From Phoronis australis (Eukaryota; Phoronida; Phoronidae), in assembly GCA_002633005.1 (NCBI GenBank), contig NMRA01000406.1, positions 68,001-130,000 on the forward strand: a stretch of 62,000 nucleotides of DNA, in the 5' to 3' direction. Under the pieces are notes generated by a model that was given only the letters and a program-made list of their open reading frames with translations, was not told the DNA's origin and did no database searches. Below, in pieces: positions 14,001 through 29,000 of the stretch; position 1 is the stretch's first letter, and each line of letters starts with the position of its first letter. Made by a program: the position numbers and the translations under genes.

Positions 14001-17000
14001 TATCAAAAGTTTAGTCACAGCGTTATTACTGAAAAAAGGCCACTAGGAATCTTTTAAGGTTGAGGTATCTTGTTGGCTTTAACCCAATGGTATAAGACAG
14101 TCATACAAGGTAAGTACCAAGAAGTGTAATGATCATACATCAATATTCCCAGAACGACCGTGTGAAAGATGAAATAACATATTAAACTAACACCTAATGC
14201 ATCAACAATGAGAACTTCAATAACAAATTGGAAAGTCATATTTTACTTGTCTTCAGTTTCTGGAATCATGGCATTGGTAGTGCTGAAAGTTTCCTTGACA
14301 ACAGATTTAGCCTTCTGTTGCCGTGTCTTCCTATCTCCATCCTCATCCTCCTCCCCCTCGTCATCTTCGTCACTTAAAAGGTTGGGGACGTCCACATGGA
14401 CCGTGCCGTCCAACTGGTTACCATAGTTACCTGCAGGTGAAATGTAAAAGACGATTAACATTGATAGTACAACTGTGTGTTCAGACGGTTCAACAAGTAA
14501 CAAGAGCAACGTGGAGCGTTGAAATGCGCCCACAAATACATTGCAAATGGTGTGCTGTTAGGGTTGTTTATTTGTATCATAAAATGGAAACTAGATGGCG
14601 CAAAAACATACAATCCATCCAAAAACAGGAACATGCCATATTACACAAAAATCTGTCAAGGAACTTCAGAGAAACAAAGGAAAACAGAATAAAATGAAAT
14701 TGCCACTAGTGGGCACAGTGTCCGTTGGATCTGCCTAAAAGTGGTCGTTGTCTGTTGTTATCTTCATATAAATACACTTACTAAATTTAGTAAAAGATCC
14801 TGCAGTAAGTTTAAGAGATACAACTATGGGCGCAAAACAAAACTACCACTAGGAGGTGCCACAGTAATCAGTCACTATCATCAAAGGTCGTTTTCACACT
14901 GAGAACTTATATGCCAATTTTCAAATGATTTGGTTGATACAAGGATGGACACCATAAATAAGATTTGAAAACAGCAAAAGTGGCCACTAGGTGGTGCAAA
15001 ATACCTCGATTCCATCCAAAAACAGGCAGATAGCATCATCACACCAATAAATGCCTATATTTAAAATGTTATGAAAATCTCTTAAGGACCTTTGAAGGTA
15101 CCGAGTTAAACGTAAAAAACTAAAATTGACACTAGAGGGCACAGCAGTAGTCAGATCTGTCTGAAAGTCGTCGTCATCCGTAGTCAACATCATATAAATA
15201 CACTTGCTAAATGGTAAAGATCATACGAACGGTTTAGGAGATACAGCCATAGGCACAACAAAAACAAAACTGCCACTAGGAGGCGCCACAAGAGTCGAAA
15301 CCGCCAGAAAATCATCGTCAACCGTCCTCTTTATAGTAAGCACATACATGCCAATTTTCATAGTCATCCTTTGAGCGGTTTGGTTAATAGAGGGGTGGAC
15401 GGAAAAAACAGACTCGAAAACAATAAAAATGGCATTAGGTGGTACAAACTACGTCAAATCCATCCGAAAACGGAGGGATAGCGTCATCTCACTACTACGT
15501 GCCTACACGTTAAATTTCATGAAAATACGTTAAGGACTTTTGAAGATACAAAGGTAAGTGTAAAATTGCCACTAGGGGGCCACCGGTAGTTGGATCCATC
15601 CGAAAGTTCGCTCGTGCCGTCCCATTCATGAATGGAACACATATATGCCAAATTTCATGAACGTATGTCAAAGGGTTTTGGAGATAAAGCAGCGGACGCT
15701 GGACGGACGAACGGAGATGACGGCATAGTACGTCCACATATAAATATGTGGGCGCATAAAAACCACACCAGGTTTTCAGACAAGGGTAAAAAATACGGTA
15801 ATTCTCCACTTTTTTCGCACAAAATAAATAAATACATTGATTTCTTATTTGTCGGGGTGTGTGAAATAAAGTGAATAGCTTACACAGATTTCATACCTGA
15901 TGGGGATGAAAAATGAACTCACTAACCAAGCATTTGCACCTGCTGTGTGCAAATTCAATAGAATAAATGCACCTTAAGGGTTGCCAACATTGTTCAGTTA
16001 ACAATATGTTGTAACTATTCCAATTGTTCAGTTAACAGTGTGTTGTAACTGTTCCAATTGACCTATCGCAATCTGCGCCCCTTTGTGAAAAGTAACCGAC
16101 AACATGTTGTTTGTCGGGTAAAATGGCAGCTTGGAAATGCAGACCAAGGTGTGTCAAGAAGGTTACGTTCTGATTGGTCAGCCAAGCCATCAGTCAAAAT
16201 CTTGGCGATAGGTAAATTTAAAAGTACTTCACCCCATTGTTGATGAAGCCCTCTATTGAGCAAATGCCTCTGGGTTATAGAACACTCATCTAAGTCACAT
16301 CTTTCATCTTGTGTTTTGAACAGCACGAGATACCCCTTATAGATGGATGGAATGGAGTGATGCTTACATAACTCAGAGCTTATCAACACATTTAAAAAGT
16401 AGCGTATTACTGGGATTAACAGCAGGGCTTTGCCTGCAAATGTTACTGTGTGCGAATTGGGATATGAAAGATATTTACACATAACTGTCACGTAGCCACA
16501 TGCTAAATAAATGAAGGACAACATATATTTTTCCAACTAATTTTAGGTAACTATGCGAAATGAGGTGAATGTGTTACCATAACCATCCAAGTTAACATCC
16601 ATGTTTGGCTCAACCCACCCACGATATTTCCAATTTTTCATTTCTAGTTGCCCATGCAAGCTCAACTCACCACTACCAATTTCTCAAAACCTCGTTTAAA
16701 TTAAAAGGACCTGGCATTCTTTGTGAACATCACTCACAACAGAATCTTAGTTCTTAACATCTATCCTACTCACTACCCCTAACTAACAAACAGTTTCACT
16801 GCTCAAAAAATTTGTTTGAATGCCCATGTTCAGCTTAATGGCCATCTCATCATTTTGAGTTTCCCAATTTTTAAAGCGCCTATAGGTGTTACACATGGGT
16901 ACAATGTGACCCTTATACACCTGTAAGAACAACTGAAAGTACACTAATTTTGAGAGACGAGAGTAAATCAGGTCACCTGAGAAATTCATGTAAAAGGTCA

Positions 17001-20000
17001 GTCATGTTCATAATTTGAATATACAGCGACAAGTGTGAGCTTTATGGGCTTCCATTCGTTCGTAACAAGGCTCACTTGACCTCTGACCTCTACTTACCAA
17101 TACTGATCTCAAACTGTATAGGCTTGCCTGCCAGTTTGGCGTCAATCATTGTAGCATGCAAAAATGAACAGAAGAGAAAGAAGTCTGCCATTGGTCCCGC
17201 TGCCATCTAGAGCAAAGTAAATAAAAATATCACTCACAACAATTAGTACAAATACTTCGTAAAATTCTGACTCAAAAGTATTCATTACATGCCACTGTGC
17301 ACCTAAACATATTGTCTACCTTTTCAAATCTGCTCACATTATTGTAATTACAAGCCAATTACACAGCATAAGATCTTCTGTTACCACAAAACCCTTACTG
17401 GCAGTAGATGGTTCAGCACCAAAGATAAGTGGCCATGGTAGACTATGTAAAGACAAGTTAATTATAATCAACGATAAATATATGTCATGGCCAGAAATTG
17501 TCCTTGAAATAATAGGTACAAAACCTTGTCTCCGTAGTAGATTCTTCAGAAATGTTCCGTCATTCCTAAGTAGAAAGACAAATTTATGGAAACGGCAGAA
17601 ACAGGTTCTCCGCTATTTTACTGGACACTGAATGTTCACAATAACATACCGGTAATCAACGCATTGCTAGTCGATAACACAACCTGAGGAAATAGTAATT
17701 AAACCTGCAAATAATGATATTTAGCTGCCTAAAACAAAAAAATCTTTGTATAAAATCGGTCTCTCAGTACTTACCATAAGATTCTGTTTCCGTTACCAAC
17801 AAGAACAACTTATAACCACCCATAACTAAAGAAATGCCTCGGAGTTTACATGAGGAACCCAGTCCAGGTGAAAATTGACCATCCAATAATAATCCAATGG
17901 TTGAAGTTTGCCAATGCAAACACAATGGCCCATTGAATTCAGTGGGGGCTGCTTGGTCTGGGTGGTAATCCTTTTTGACACCTCATTATGTCATAAAACA
18001 ATATGTTCCTGTTGACAGTCCAGACTGATGGCTATCCGTTGTGTTGGCAGGGAATGGGGTATTTGAAATTTGCGCTTCAGTTCACAAAACTAATTGGGTT
18101 TTGAATTTTCACAGTCATGTAGATCAGCGTGATGGGGATGGGTCAACCATAAATTACAATTTTTGATTTTTTGCCAACAAAATGAGGTAAAATAGCTTTG
18201 AATTTCCATCACTGTATGGACTTTAATTGGTCAAACAAAGAATAGCAACATGTTTAGTGAAAAGTTTGTTGACAAGAACGTTGAATTTGTTACTGCTTTG
18301 TGACTCTAGCTGGTCATGGCAAAGGTAAACTACCTCAGCCATGATAGCCAATCATATGATTACATATTCATCATGTGTAAGCCAATTGTAATGTAGGAGT
18401 TCTTATAATTAGGGTGCACTTTAAAAAAACTGCCACACAGAATTTGAGATTGAATCTCATAGGATCTACTAATGGTGTACTGAAGAAATAGTACAAGAGA
18501 GAACATCTCGTAGATTATAAGGATCTTGCAAGGACAAGGTCAACAGAGATTGTTCCCATGTGCATTGTGGGTAATGAGCTACCATTGACTTTGAATCACA
18601 AAGGACTATGACCGGCGAAGTGCATCATTGGTAGTGACATTCTACTAAGTTCATATTACCTCACAAACCACTGTAATTAGCAAGCGGATTGTTGTAAAAC
18701 AGAGGGAGATAATAGTAGTTGGTACAAGAAGTGACCGACAGGACTGTTGTGTGAGACAGTCGTAGTGTGTGAACAGTCGGTTGTACAAAGTTGGAGTCAA
18801 AGAATGTCTTGCTATGAAGCCTGAGTTAGAAATTCTGAGTCAATGTCATTGCTTTACAGCTTTTTGGTAAGTTATGTAATACCCTCTCAAAATGAATATG
18901 TACAATGAACAGCAATGAAACTATAAAATTAGCTTCACCTACGCTCTACAGTTGGATGGAAGAAAGTTAAAGCCTGCAGCAACACAGGTAAGTGCAAATG
19001 CATCCATGGTCAGTTAGCCAGTTTCTTTGCTTTTCACCCCATAAGGAGTGGTGAAGGCAATAAACCTACCCCAAGGCATGTTACATGTTACCGCATAAAT
19101 TAACTTGAAGATTTCATCAGAAATTAAACTTTTGCCAAAAAATTACTGCGTAGGTACTCAGCGAGACATCAATATTTCTTGTGCTAAGACATTAAATTAT
19201 TTATTTTGTCCCAAAAGACACTCAAGTAATTATTGAACAAAGCCAAAAAAGATGTTGAGTGCTTTCAGGCTCCTTTTTACAGAATGATGGAACACATATC
19301 TGACTGAGAAATGCCATTCGATAATACTTCTTAAACAAACATCAATAGACGACTTTGAATTGTAGCCATCTTAAACGGATATTATTTGTACTTACCAAGT
19401 ACAGAGTGGTGATAAATTATTTGCCACTCAGTCTGTACAATAATCTCTAAATTAGCCTCCCACTTATCTAAATGGTTTTGGTTTTTGAAACCATGTTTCA
19501 ACAAATATATCATAAATATTTCATGTTTCTTTCCAGTTTGACTTATAAATTCTCCAAAAGGGAGAAATAAACAGTGGCGGACTGTTTACATTTAAAGTTA
19601 TGCTTAATGCAATTTTTCAGAACACAATACCTAGTAAATATTAATTCATGATATGTTATCAATTTACCTTTATCGTTTACTTTTTAACTTGATCAATATT
19701 GCCAGTTAGGATTATTCATGCTCGATAAATTGAGTGTCATACAAAGCTTCCACTCGGCCAATTAGAAACAAAACCACTATTGTTCTTGAAAATGTCTTGT
19801 TAACGGTTTGTACGATTTTACATCTACATTATTCTCTTTTATAGTTTTATTAGTTTTTGAGAAAGACTTTTCAAAATAAAGGAACAGGTCTAACGGAAAA
19901 TAAAAGAGGTTAGCATGGCTTTGAATACATCAGTCTGTTCCTTTGAAACTCAACTAGGAAGAAGCTATACCAGACCACAAAATTAAGAAATATAGCAGTG

Positions 20001-23000
20001 TTGATAGTTTCAAATGAAATGTCCATGGTCCATGCCAACTTGGGCCACCTCTGATACATTATTCCAGGATGTTAGTTATCACATGACACTTGTTCGATAA
20101 AATGGCTTCTGCTTGTGAATTAGTGAAAGTAAGAAACATTCAATGCAATAAGGAACTCGAGGGAAATGCACTTTCATAAATCAAAGATTTTCTACAAAAT
20201 CCATACAATTAAACATGCGTTAAAATCCACTTTGAACAAGATAAGGATCGATTTGGAAAAATCTTTTGAATTTCTGCAATACGTCACGTGAGCCCAACAT
20301 GGTTTTATCCACATTTCATTCTCCAGGGAGGCTCGGGGGCTCGAACAAGCCTCCTTATTTGGCGAAGTGGGTATGAAGGTCCGCCTTTGGGAAACAAAAA
20401 CTCTGAAAAACGTACAAAACGAGATGAAAATCCCCTAAAAAGGCAGAAATTACCTAATTTCGGCGAATGCACAATTCATAGCTGTGAACATAACCCGTTT
20501 TTTAGTAAAAAGGTCCACATTCTCAAAAATTCGAGCCCCCACTTTTTAGGCTGGGTATGCGCATGTTCTCACTAGGCCTGAAAGAATGTGAATAAAACCA
20601 TATGTGATGAAGCAATCTGGTTTAAAAGACATGTTCAGGACATGAAAGTTAAATTTACTAGGTATGTGCTACGTGACAACAAAAATTTTTTGTCTCCAAA
20701 AGTTTGTGACCGTATTCGAATTGATATGATCACAAAACACCATTAAATGTTTGTCAAAGGACATTTTAACAAAATAGTTTTACCATTTTGGTGTCATTTT
20801 GTCAGTTGTCAATTTTAATTAACACTCCGTACATTGCACTCCGTAAATATGGCAAACGCGAAGGATTGAGAAATAGTGCAAAAATGCCAGAATAGACTCT
20901 ATGCCAGGCACAAATGGGACCACCTTACTACCTATGACATCACATAGACACCCACGCACATAAATATACAAACTATTCTAAATAAACATGCTGCTTACAA
21001 TGTTTCCGCCTTCCTGTTGCATGAAAGGTCAACTCATCGAATGAAATGTATTAATGGCACAAGCAAGGTATCCCTTCCTCATAATGTCATTACTACTTTG
21101 TTTAAAGGATCATTGGTAAATAGCACATAGCACTACCAAGTGATAACTGACCTGATCTAACTATCACCGAGCAATGCTGGGCGGACATAAAGGACAATGA
21201 CATCCAGACCTGGGCAGACAAGGAGGATAGAAAGAAATTACTCTGGGCAGACAGTGACACAAAGGTTGTAGAGACATCTTAGCCCGGGAAGACATGGAGG
21301 ACACTGACATCCAAACCTGGGCACACAGACAGAGAGTGACATCCAAGCTTAGGCAGACAGGGAGGACAGAAAGAAATTACCCTGGGCAGTGACACAAAGG
21401 ATGTGTAGAGACATCCTAGTCAGAGAAGACATGGAAGACAGTGACTTCCAAACCTTGGCACAGTCGGAAAGTGACATCTAAGCTTGGGCAGACAGGGAGG
21501 ACAAAAAGAAATTAGCCTGGGCAGTGACACAAAGGATGTAGAGACCTACTAGCCCGGGAATACATGGAGGACAGTGACATCCAAACCTGAGCAGATGGGT
21601 AGGACAGAGAGGCAAATTACCCAAAGTAGATGACGGACGGAGACATCACAATCCCAGCAGACTCAAAGGACAGTGATAAATTAGCATGGGCAGCCACGGA
21701 AGGTAATCTGGCCTTGAAACATTAGTAAGGAGCTAAAGAACCAATAGTAGATAAAACATAGGCCATTCTCAAGATTCAATCAAGGCTGTCATTCCAACGC
21801 TTGATCAGCATGTAGATCCAACTGTCTGGCTAGCCCAGCTGCTCAAATTAAAAACACTGTACCTAACTGGTGCAGTTCCAGCATGTTTTTGGTGCATTCG
21901 TATATCTGTATTGTCTCAAATAAGTGGTTGATCCATTCATGCCTGTAGTCAGTTATTGAAATGCAGTGTGCATGAGACCCCTGGGTGGGCGATGACTGTG
22001 TCATGTTCTACAGAACTAGAACTTGCCTCCATGGATTATTGCAGATAAACAAAAGTTTTAACATTGGCAATAAAAACAGCACATACAGAGTAATAACAAA
22101 TGTCTCCTTAGAAAAACTGGTTTTTATGATACAATAGAATGTTTTCTTTTTCTTCAATTCTTAAAAGAATTTTTGTTTGGTGCTATTTTTAACAAGAGAA
22201 TTTGAATTTATATATTCAGTAATTTAGTGATGTGTGTCTTGTGTGGATATATTACATTTCACCATATGAGAAACAATGAATTAATCAGAGGTTTGGCAAT
22301 ACCTGAACAAGAGCTTTAAATTACACAATATGTAGAGGATAGTTCACTTTATTACAGATGTAGCAACTGACAATAGTCATTTTAATTCTTCTGCTATATT
22401 ACACAGCTTCACTTGAATTGAAAACAAGCGCATTGATATGTGCCCACAGTGCACCACTAACATTTTTCAAGGGGTACTTATCAGTGTTACGTAAAGTAAC
22501 CAGGAGACAATTTAACCACAAGGACTAGCTGCAATAGTCAAAATCAAGAAAAAATGTTGGCATCTCACGTTTTAAAATGAACATCAAATCAATTTAAAAA
22601 ACAATTGCACCAAAGAAATGAAACATGTCACAAAGGGGCATAGCACCACCCTGTAGACATCCAAAAATCAGCAGGTCAAGCCTATTTCTGTTCAAAAAGA
22701 ACCATGAGTTTGGAAAGATACAAAGATGGACACAAAGTGACATAATCGGCACATTGCTTGATGGAATCGACTCAAAACTGATACCTGCCATCATCTGTAA
22801 CATGGAAAGGCCAATAAGGTGTGCTGCAATAGTCAAATCCGCTCGTATTGCCTATACCTGTCACATATCTTTGATTCAAAGTTTCATTGAAATACATCAA
22901 TCCCTTTTATTGACATAATCCAGAAATGATCTTCTTCCAAAAATACTAAAAAGACCCTGCTGAAGATCAAAATGGCCATAATGGGGGGGCCATGACTGCA

Positions 23001-26000
23001 AATGTCCAATTGACCCAAAAATCGACTTAAGATAGAGCATTGCCATCACATATCCAAGTGCTTAAGTTACATTGAAATCTGTCAATCAGTTCTTTAGAAA
23101 CACTCTTCCCAAAAAATACTGAAAAGCCCCACCCAAGCCCCTGGGGCAATGGCATATTGAAAAGTGGCATGCACAATCCCAGTCATGACATACACCAACC
23201 ATAGGTTTATGAGGTAAAGAGCAGACAACTGGACAACTCGCCAAAATGGCCATTGCAGTACAGTTAGTAGTCAAAATTGCCTGAAAATCAACTGTCTAGT
23301 TTATTGAAATCTGCCAACTGGTTCTCTAGATATTCCGGAAATGCTCTTCCTTCCAAAAGTACAGAAAAACACCCTTGACAATCCACCGATGCTTGCCCAT
23401 TGTTGTGTCTTACCTTTGTGTCAAATTTCATTGAAATTCGTCAACTGGTTCTCTAGATTACATTTGAAATTGTTCTTACTCCAAAAAGTATGGCTGAAAA
23501 GGGCTTGTCGAGACCTACCGTATTCGCCGTAATAACCCCCCAGGGCACTTAGAAAAGTTCAGTTCAGAGGGGCGCTTATTATAACCCAAGGCGGTTGAAA
23601 CCCGGTCTCTGAAACGGGTGAAATCGGAAGCTAAGATTCATCAAATTTACGCTCTGTGACGTATATGTAATCTATGAAAGACTCAACAAAACTGGGGTGC
23701 ATTGCTATTAAACTTTGATGCTAAATTACGATCATTTTACAGAAAATTGTGCTGAAATCCCAGGCGAAAACTCGCTGACTGACTACCTTGAAATCACCAT
23801 CTTCGATATGGCGACTTCAGTGCTTGAATAAAAATGGTTTCGACTCAAGCAAACTACCTGAAATCCTCGTTAAGTTTTATAAGTAGCGTATCTAAGATTT
23901 TTTAAGTTCCCGTGGAGTCTGGATAAACGGCAGATTTAAGTACAAATCTGTGCAACATCGTGCCATCTACATGTATGATCGGAAACATGGCAAGAAAAAT
24001 GTCTGGACGAACACACATGTTGTTGTGCGACGTTTGTTTTGAAGTTTGTCTGCGAGTAAGCGAGCGCGTGCGTGTCACCAGAGTTCATTTGCCAAAGCAG
24101 AGACCGTCTTTTGGCCAGAGCCACGCAATCTAACTAGCTAGATGTGTCTAAAGAAATTTGCACAAGCAGTAGGCCTAAACCAGAGCATGTTTCATTCAGC
24201 ACTTGCCGGTCTCGTGCTAAAAACGTTCGACATTTGTCTCAGTAAGGCCCATATTAGTCGCCGTGTAGCTGGATGCATACATAATGACAGTTATTTTTCG
24301 GTGTAACGGTGTGTAAGCATTCACTGTCAGTTGTCATTTTATCGGATATTCGGCTTAAAAAAAATTATGCTTAATCAAACAATCCATCTCAAAAATAACG
24401 CAAACATGTTTTACAGTATTAGAAATTGTCGGAAATTGGTGCCAATATTCATTTCTTATCGATGCTATGCTACCCGTTTCATGAATGGATAGTTCCCGAC
24501 TAATGTCTTTGATGACAGGTTCATGTATGTAGCGCGCGCTTCCTGGCCACGTGCGTTTAACACCCAGTTATTTTTATTCATGAGACAGTCGATGTGTCTG
24601 TACTGAAAGGTCAGACCATAGTGGGACACGGTCGTCGCGCGAGTAGCAACGCTGATGCGTTCTTTTTGAAGCGCTGCGTTATTTTGAAGTGTATAGTCAC
24701 GGCTAAATACAAACGTAGCAGTGCCACTGGTGGTCTAGAAGACCCGTGCAATTTTTTTGATAAATTGAAGACGTTACTGTAGCCGAGTTTTAGGACTGTA
24801 GGTACGTCATTGTTCGCATGTACGTTCATGGAGTGGGAGCTTATTTCAGCAAAGTCTGGGCGCTTATAGGGGCATGGGCGGTTATTACGGCGAATATGGT
24901 AAGTAGCCACTACGATGGCACAGCAGTTGAATCCACCCGAAACGTTCTGACAGTAAAAAAAGGAAGACAGATGATAAATTCACTTCAAATTAATGGTGTT
25001 TGCCGATAATCAGGATTTGTCTACACGGGCCGTGATCTTTCTTGCACGCCTCATTTGTCATTTTCCGTTGCAGAATAATAAATCTAATGTGTGCAAGCAT
25101 GTACTATCCAAACAGCCAGCCAGCTATATAGTTGGATACGGGAACACTCAAAAGCGATACTCATTCAGTACACTGAAATTCTGCCTTGTGTTTAACTCAT
25201 TCAACATGAAACTTATGACTGTATAACAACAGGTCCAAAACTTTTTCGCAAGTCTTGCATTTGACGGCGAAAGTAACAACATTGTTTTCTCACCACTTAT
25301 TAATTTTAATGAGACATTCATCAATGGTTACATACTTGTTGCCAATATCTATGTAAATATACTTGCAGTCAATATCTATGTAAAGATTGCAATAACCCAC
25401 AGAGGCAAGTTCTATGCCACATCGTAGCAACTCAGTGATCTTGGGTGCGTTCTCGCTTACTCATCCCTGCGTTTCAATAAACTGTCTACAATCAAGAACT
25501 GATTCCAGTCTTTATCATCCAAAAGCTTATACCGGACCACAAATATGTGAGCGCACCAAAAATTTCTTGAACTGCTGCCAGAAAAGTACAAGAAATTAAC
25601 TTGAGCGACTGGGCTAGCCACAGTTTTCTGTAAAAGCCTCGTTCTAACATTGCAATTTTAATCATACATAAATTTTAAAAGAGGCTTATGGGCAAAATGA
25701 ATCAACATTGGTATCTTGTAGACCTGATTTCCATTCAACAAAACACAAGTTGTGGTATCGTGCCAACGTATCACAATAACAAGCCATTTGAACACAAACA
25801 TTAAAAGCATGAAAATTTTGAGACATTCAGTTGAGAAAACAGAATGATTAAGTTTGAGTCTAATACTGGAAAAAGAACTTACAAAAATTAGTGAAGTTGT
25901 GTCCGCATCTCACGGACTTCAGCTTGGCTTGTGACATTATCATTATTCTGGCCAATTGGTGGCGTTTTGATCAGACGGCGCGACATTGACGTCAGAACAC

Positions 26001-29000
26001 CATCCCATACGCGTTCAGAAGGGGTGTAAAGGAAGCTCTCTATGAGCGCATTGAAAGTCCCTCTTTAAATAAAAGAGGCGGTTTAAGATTCGATTTGTCG
26101 CACATATGGGATGGTGTTCTGACCTCAATGCAGCGCCGTCTGGTCAAAACGCCACCAATTGGCCAGAATAACGATAATGTCACAAGCCAAGCTGAAGTCC
26201 GTGAGATGCAGACGCAATGTCACTAATTTTTGTAAGTTGTTATATTCCAGTATTAGACTCAAACAAACATTAAAGTTTTCGCAGTGCTGAATTTCATTTA
26301 AAATCTCAATTCAACTACTTTCTTCATAATTTCACCATAACACAAAAATCAAAATTCAAATGCGCAGGTCTGTGACTAAAGGGCAAAATATGTTATACAG
26401 ATCCACATACTAAAAAAGAATTAATAAGTCTCAATTAACATGACTTGTTTTAGTGGAAAATGTCCGAGAGACCATTTGCTTCTAGAAATATGAATGTCAG
26501 AAATTTTGGAAATAACTCACTGATGAAATCAGTTGTGTTGGCTGAACAATGGCTCCGAATGACCCCGCTGATGTCATCGATGTTGAAGTGGACACGCTCA
26601 TTAACAGACTTCCTCTATAGGCCACGCCCTCTCCAAAGCCCTGGTTGAGGTAGTTATGTTTATCCAGCATTTCATATGTTCTATTCGCACCATACATATT
26701 CACCCAGCATGGGCCGAACGTTGGGCGGAAGCCTGGACATGCAAAAATATTACTTTTCAATGACACAGCAATACACTAGATTTTAAAACAAAACTGTTAC
26801 GGTACTAAAATCCATGTGCATCTATTCCAACATTGTGGCTAATTTTACAACCATCTTCTCAACCATTGAAGCAGAAACTGAGCCATATCACCACTGGTCC
26901 AACAATGCAACCATCTCAGTACTGGGTCAACAGTGGAACCAGTTCAGCACTGTGTCAAGAACAGACCCATCTCACCACTGTGTCAACAATAGAACCATCT
27001 CAACTCTATAATAATAATTATCTCAGCACTGTGTCAACAATGGAACTATCAGCACTGTACCAACAACAGAACCATTTCAGCACTGTACCAAAAGTATAAT
27101 CATTTCAACACTGTATCAACAATAGAACCATCTCAGCACTGTATCAACAATAGAACCATCTCAGTACTGTATAACAATAGAACCATCTCAACACTGTATC
27201 AACAATAAACCATCTCAGCACTGTATCAACATTTGGAACCATCTCAGCACTGCGTCAACAATGGATAACTTGAACATTAATTAGACAGAGCCACTTCAAC
27301 AGAGTGCACAGCACAAGACGAGAGGTCCAACACCGTAACTATCATATGACAAGTAAACAAAACTAGACACTAACCATGCTTTTTGCTCCTGCTGCAGATC
27401 TGTGCCAGAGATATGAAGTGTGTTGCAATCACGTCATCCCGTAAAGGGTTATGATCAACAAGCTGTACTTTGAATCTCTTGTACAAAGGGGGTGAAAGAT
27501 CCGTGAAGGTGATCTCCTGGTTCCAGACAGGGTTGTAGCAAGCTCTTTTAACTGAGGTTTTGTCCTGCAATGCCAATTGTTTATATGTTTTAAATATTCC
27601 TTTCAACCTGAGATCAATATTTAAAAGCAGCACTGTCAGCTGCCTCTCAATCAACAAACCAACAATAACAGAATGTCATATACATCATACGTTAGGCCTT
27701 CAGCAATATCAAATGGTGGGCTCTGGCCACACTTAGTATATTCAACAAGTCACTCACAGACACGGTTCCAAAGGTGACCCGTACACACGGGTCACACAAG
27801 GCCATGTTTGCACTAGTCAGCGCTTTCTTTATGCTGGCCACTACACCCAGGTCCATGCGCGGCAGATCACGGGCTTTGTAGATCTTGATGGTGAAGCGAA
27901 TGGGCTGACGAGGGAACATAATACCCATGGGCAACATTAGATTCCTGGAACATACGGTATAACATGACCTCAAAATGGACTGAAAGGGAACACAACAACC
28001 CTTAGGGTGCATTAAATACTGCAATATACAGCGAACTGTGATGATGACACATATTGTGTTTGGTGGAACTGATCAATAACAAAGTCTATGGTAGGCAAGT
28101 AAAAAAGTAGTTGCAAATCTATTACGATTTTTGCTTCAGGTTTACTTTCAATGAATGACAGACCTTTTTTACTTAGGGGTGGAAAATGACGATGTTCAAA
28201 AAACAATGTGTTTCAATGAATGACATACTAGAACTTACTTTTCAAAGTCATCATCATCAACTGTTTTGACTGGCATGCATTCAACAGGGTTATTTGAGCT
28301 CATGGCTACTATGGTACACTTGACAAATCCACGATTTCCAGCAGCAAAGTTGTTGGGATCCATGAGTGGGGCCCACTTGTTCACAAACTGGTGACCTGGT
28401 GCAGGAGCAGATTAATTACTAAAGAGTTATTACATAACTGTGCGCTGTCAAAAAAATTTGGAAACGAGATCAAAATATCCTAAATTTGAGTGGATTTTTT
28501 TTCAAATATCAGGGTCTGCACCTATGATTTTGATCACAAAGAAAATTGTTGGCTATCAAGACTGAAACAGTTTGAACAGAAATACTTTTTCACATGGAAA
28601 ATGTCCTTCCCTTCAATCAAAAATTCTGAAATGGGAAAATCTTGTTTGGAAAGTTGAAGTACAATCTACACAAATAATATTTTCCATAATAGTCACATAT
28701 GATAAAAAATTGATGTTAATAGATTATTTTAATAACTTAGTCTTATCAAAATGTCATAGCGAAGAAATTGATTAACATACTAGGGGACCCACACTTCGAC
28801 TGCCTTCGGGCGAAGTTGCCTAACAGTAAGGCCCACTCTCTTACCGTCTTTAGAGGGGTCCCTATATTAATATAGAGGGCCCCCACCTAAAAGCAATGGA
28901 AATGCGGGGTCTTTCATATTAATATAGAAGTCTCACTCTCTGGTTGTCTTCTATGGGGGCCCCATTTCTGAGGTCCAAATTTTTTTCTGATGTCATTTTA

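Noticed and set aside
14208-14697. Plus-strand frames with serine/proline runs
   Set aside because: Antisense of the acidic ferlin exon at 14247-14430 plus intron.
16063-16536. 157-codon minus-strand frame in a ferlin intron
   Set aside because: No domain, no splice-site support, no phase match with the neighbouring ferlin exons.
26814-27099. Plus-strand frames with repeated T-x-L-P/S-T-V
   Set aside because: Products of the 27-30-bp minisatellite.
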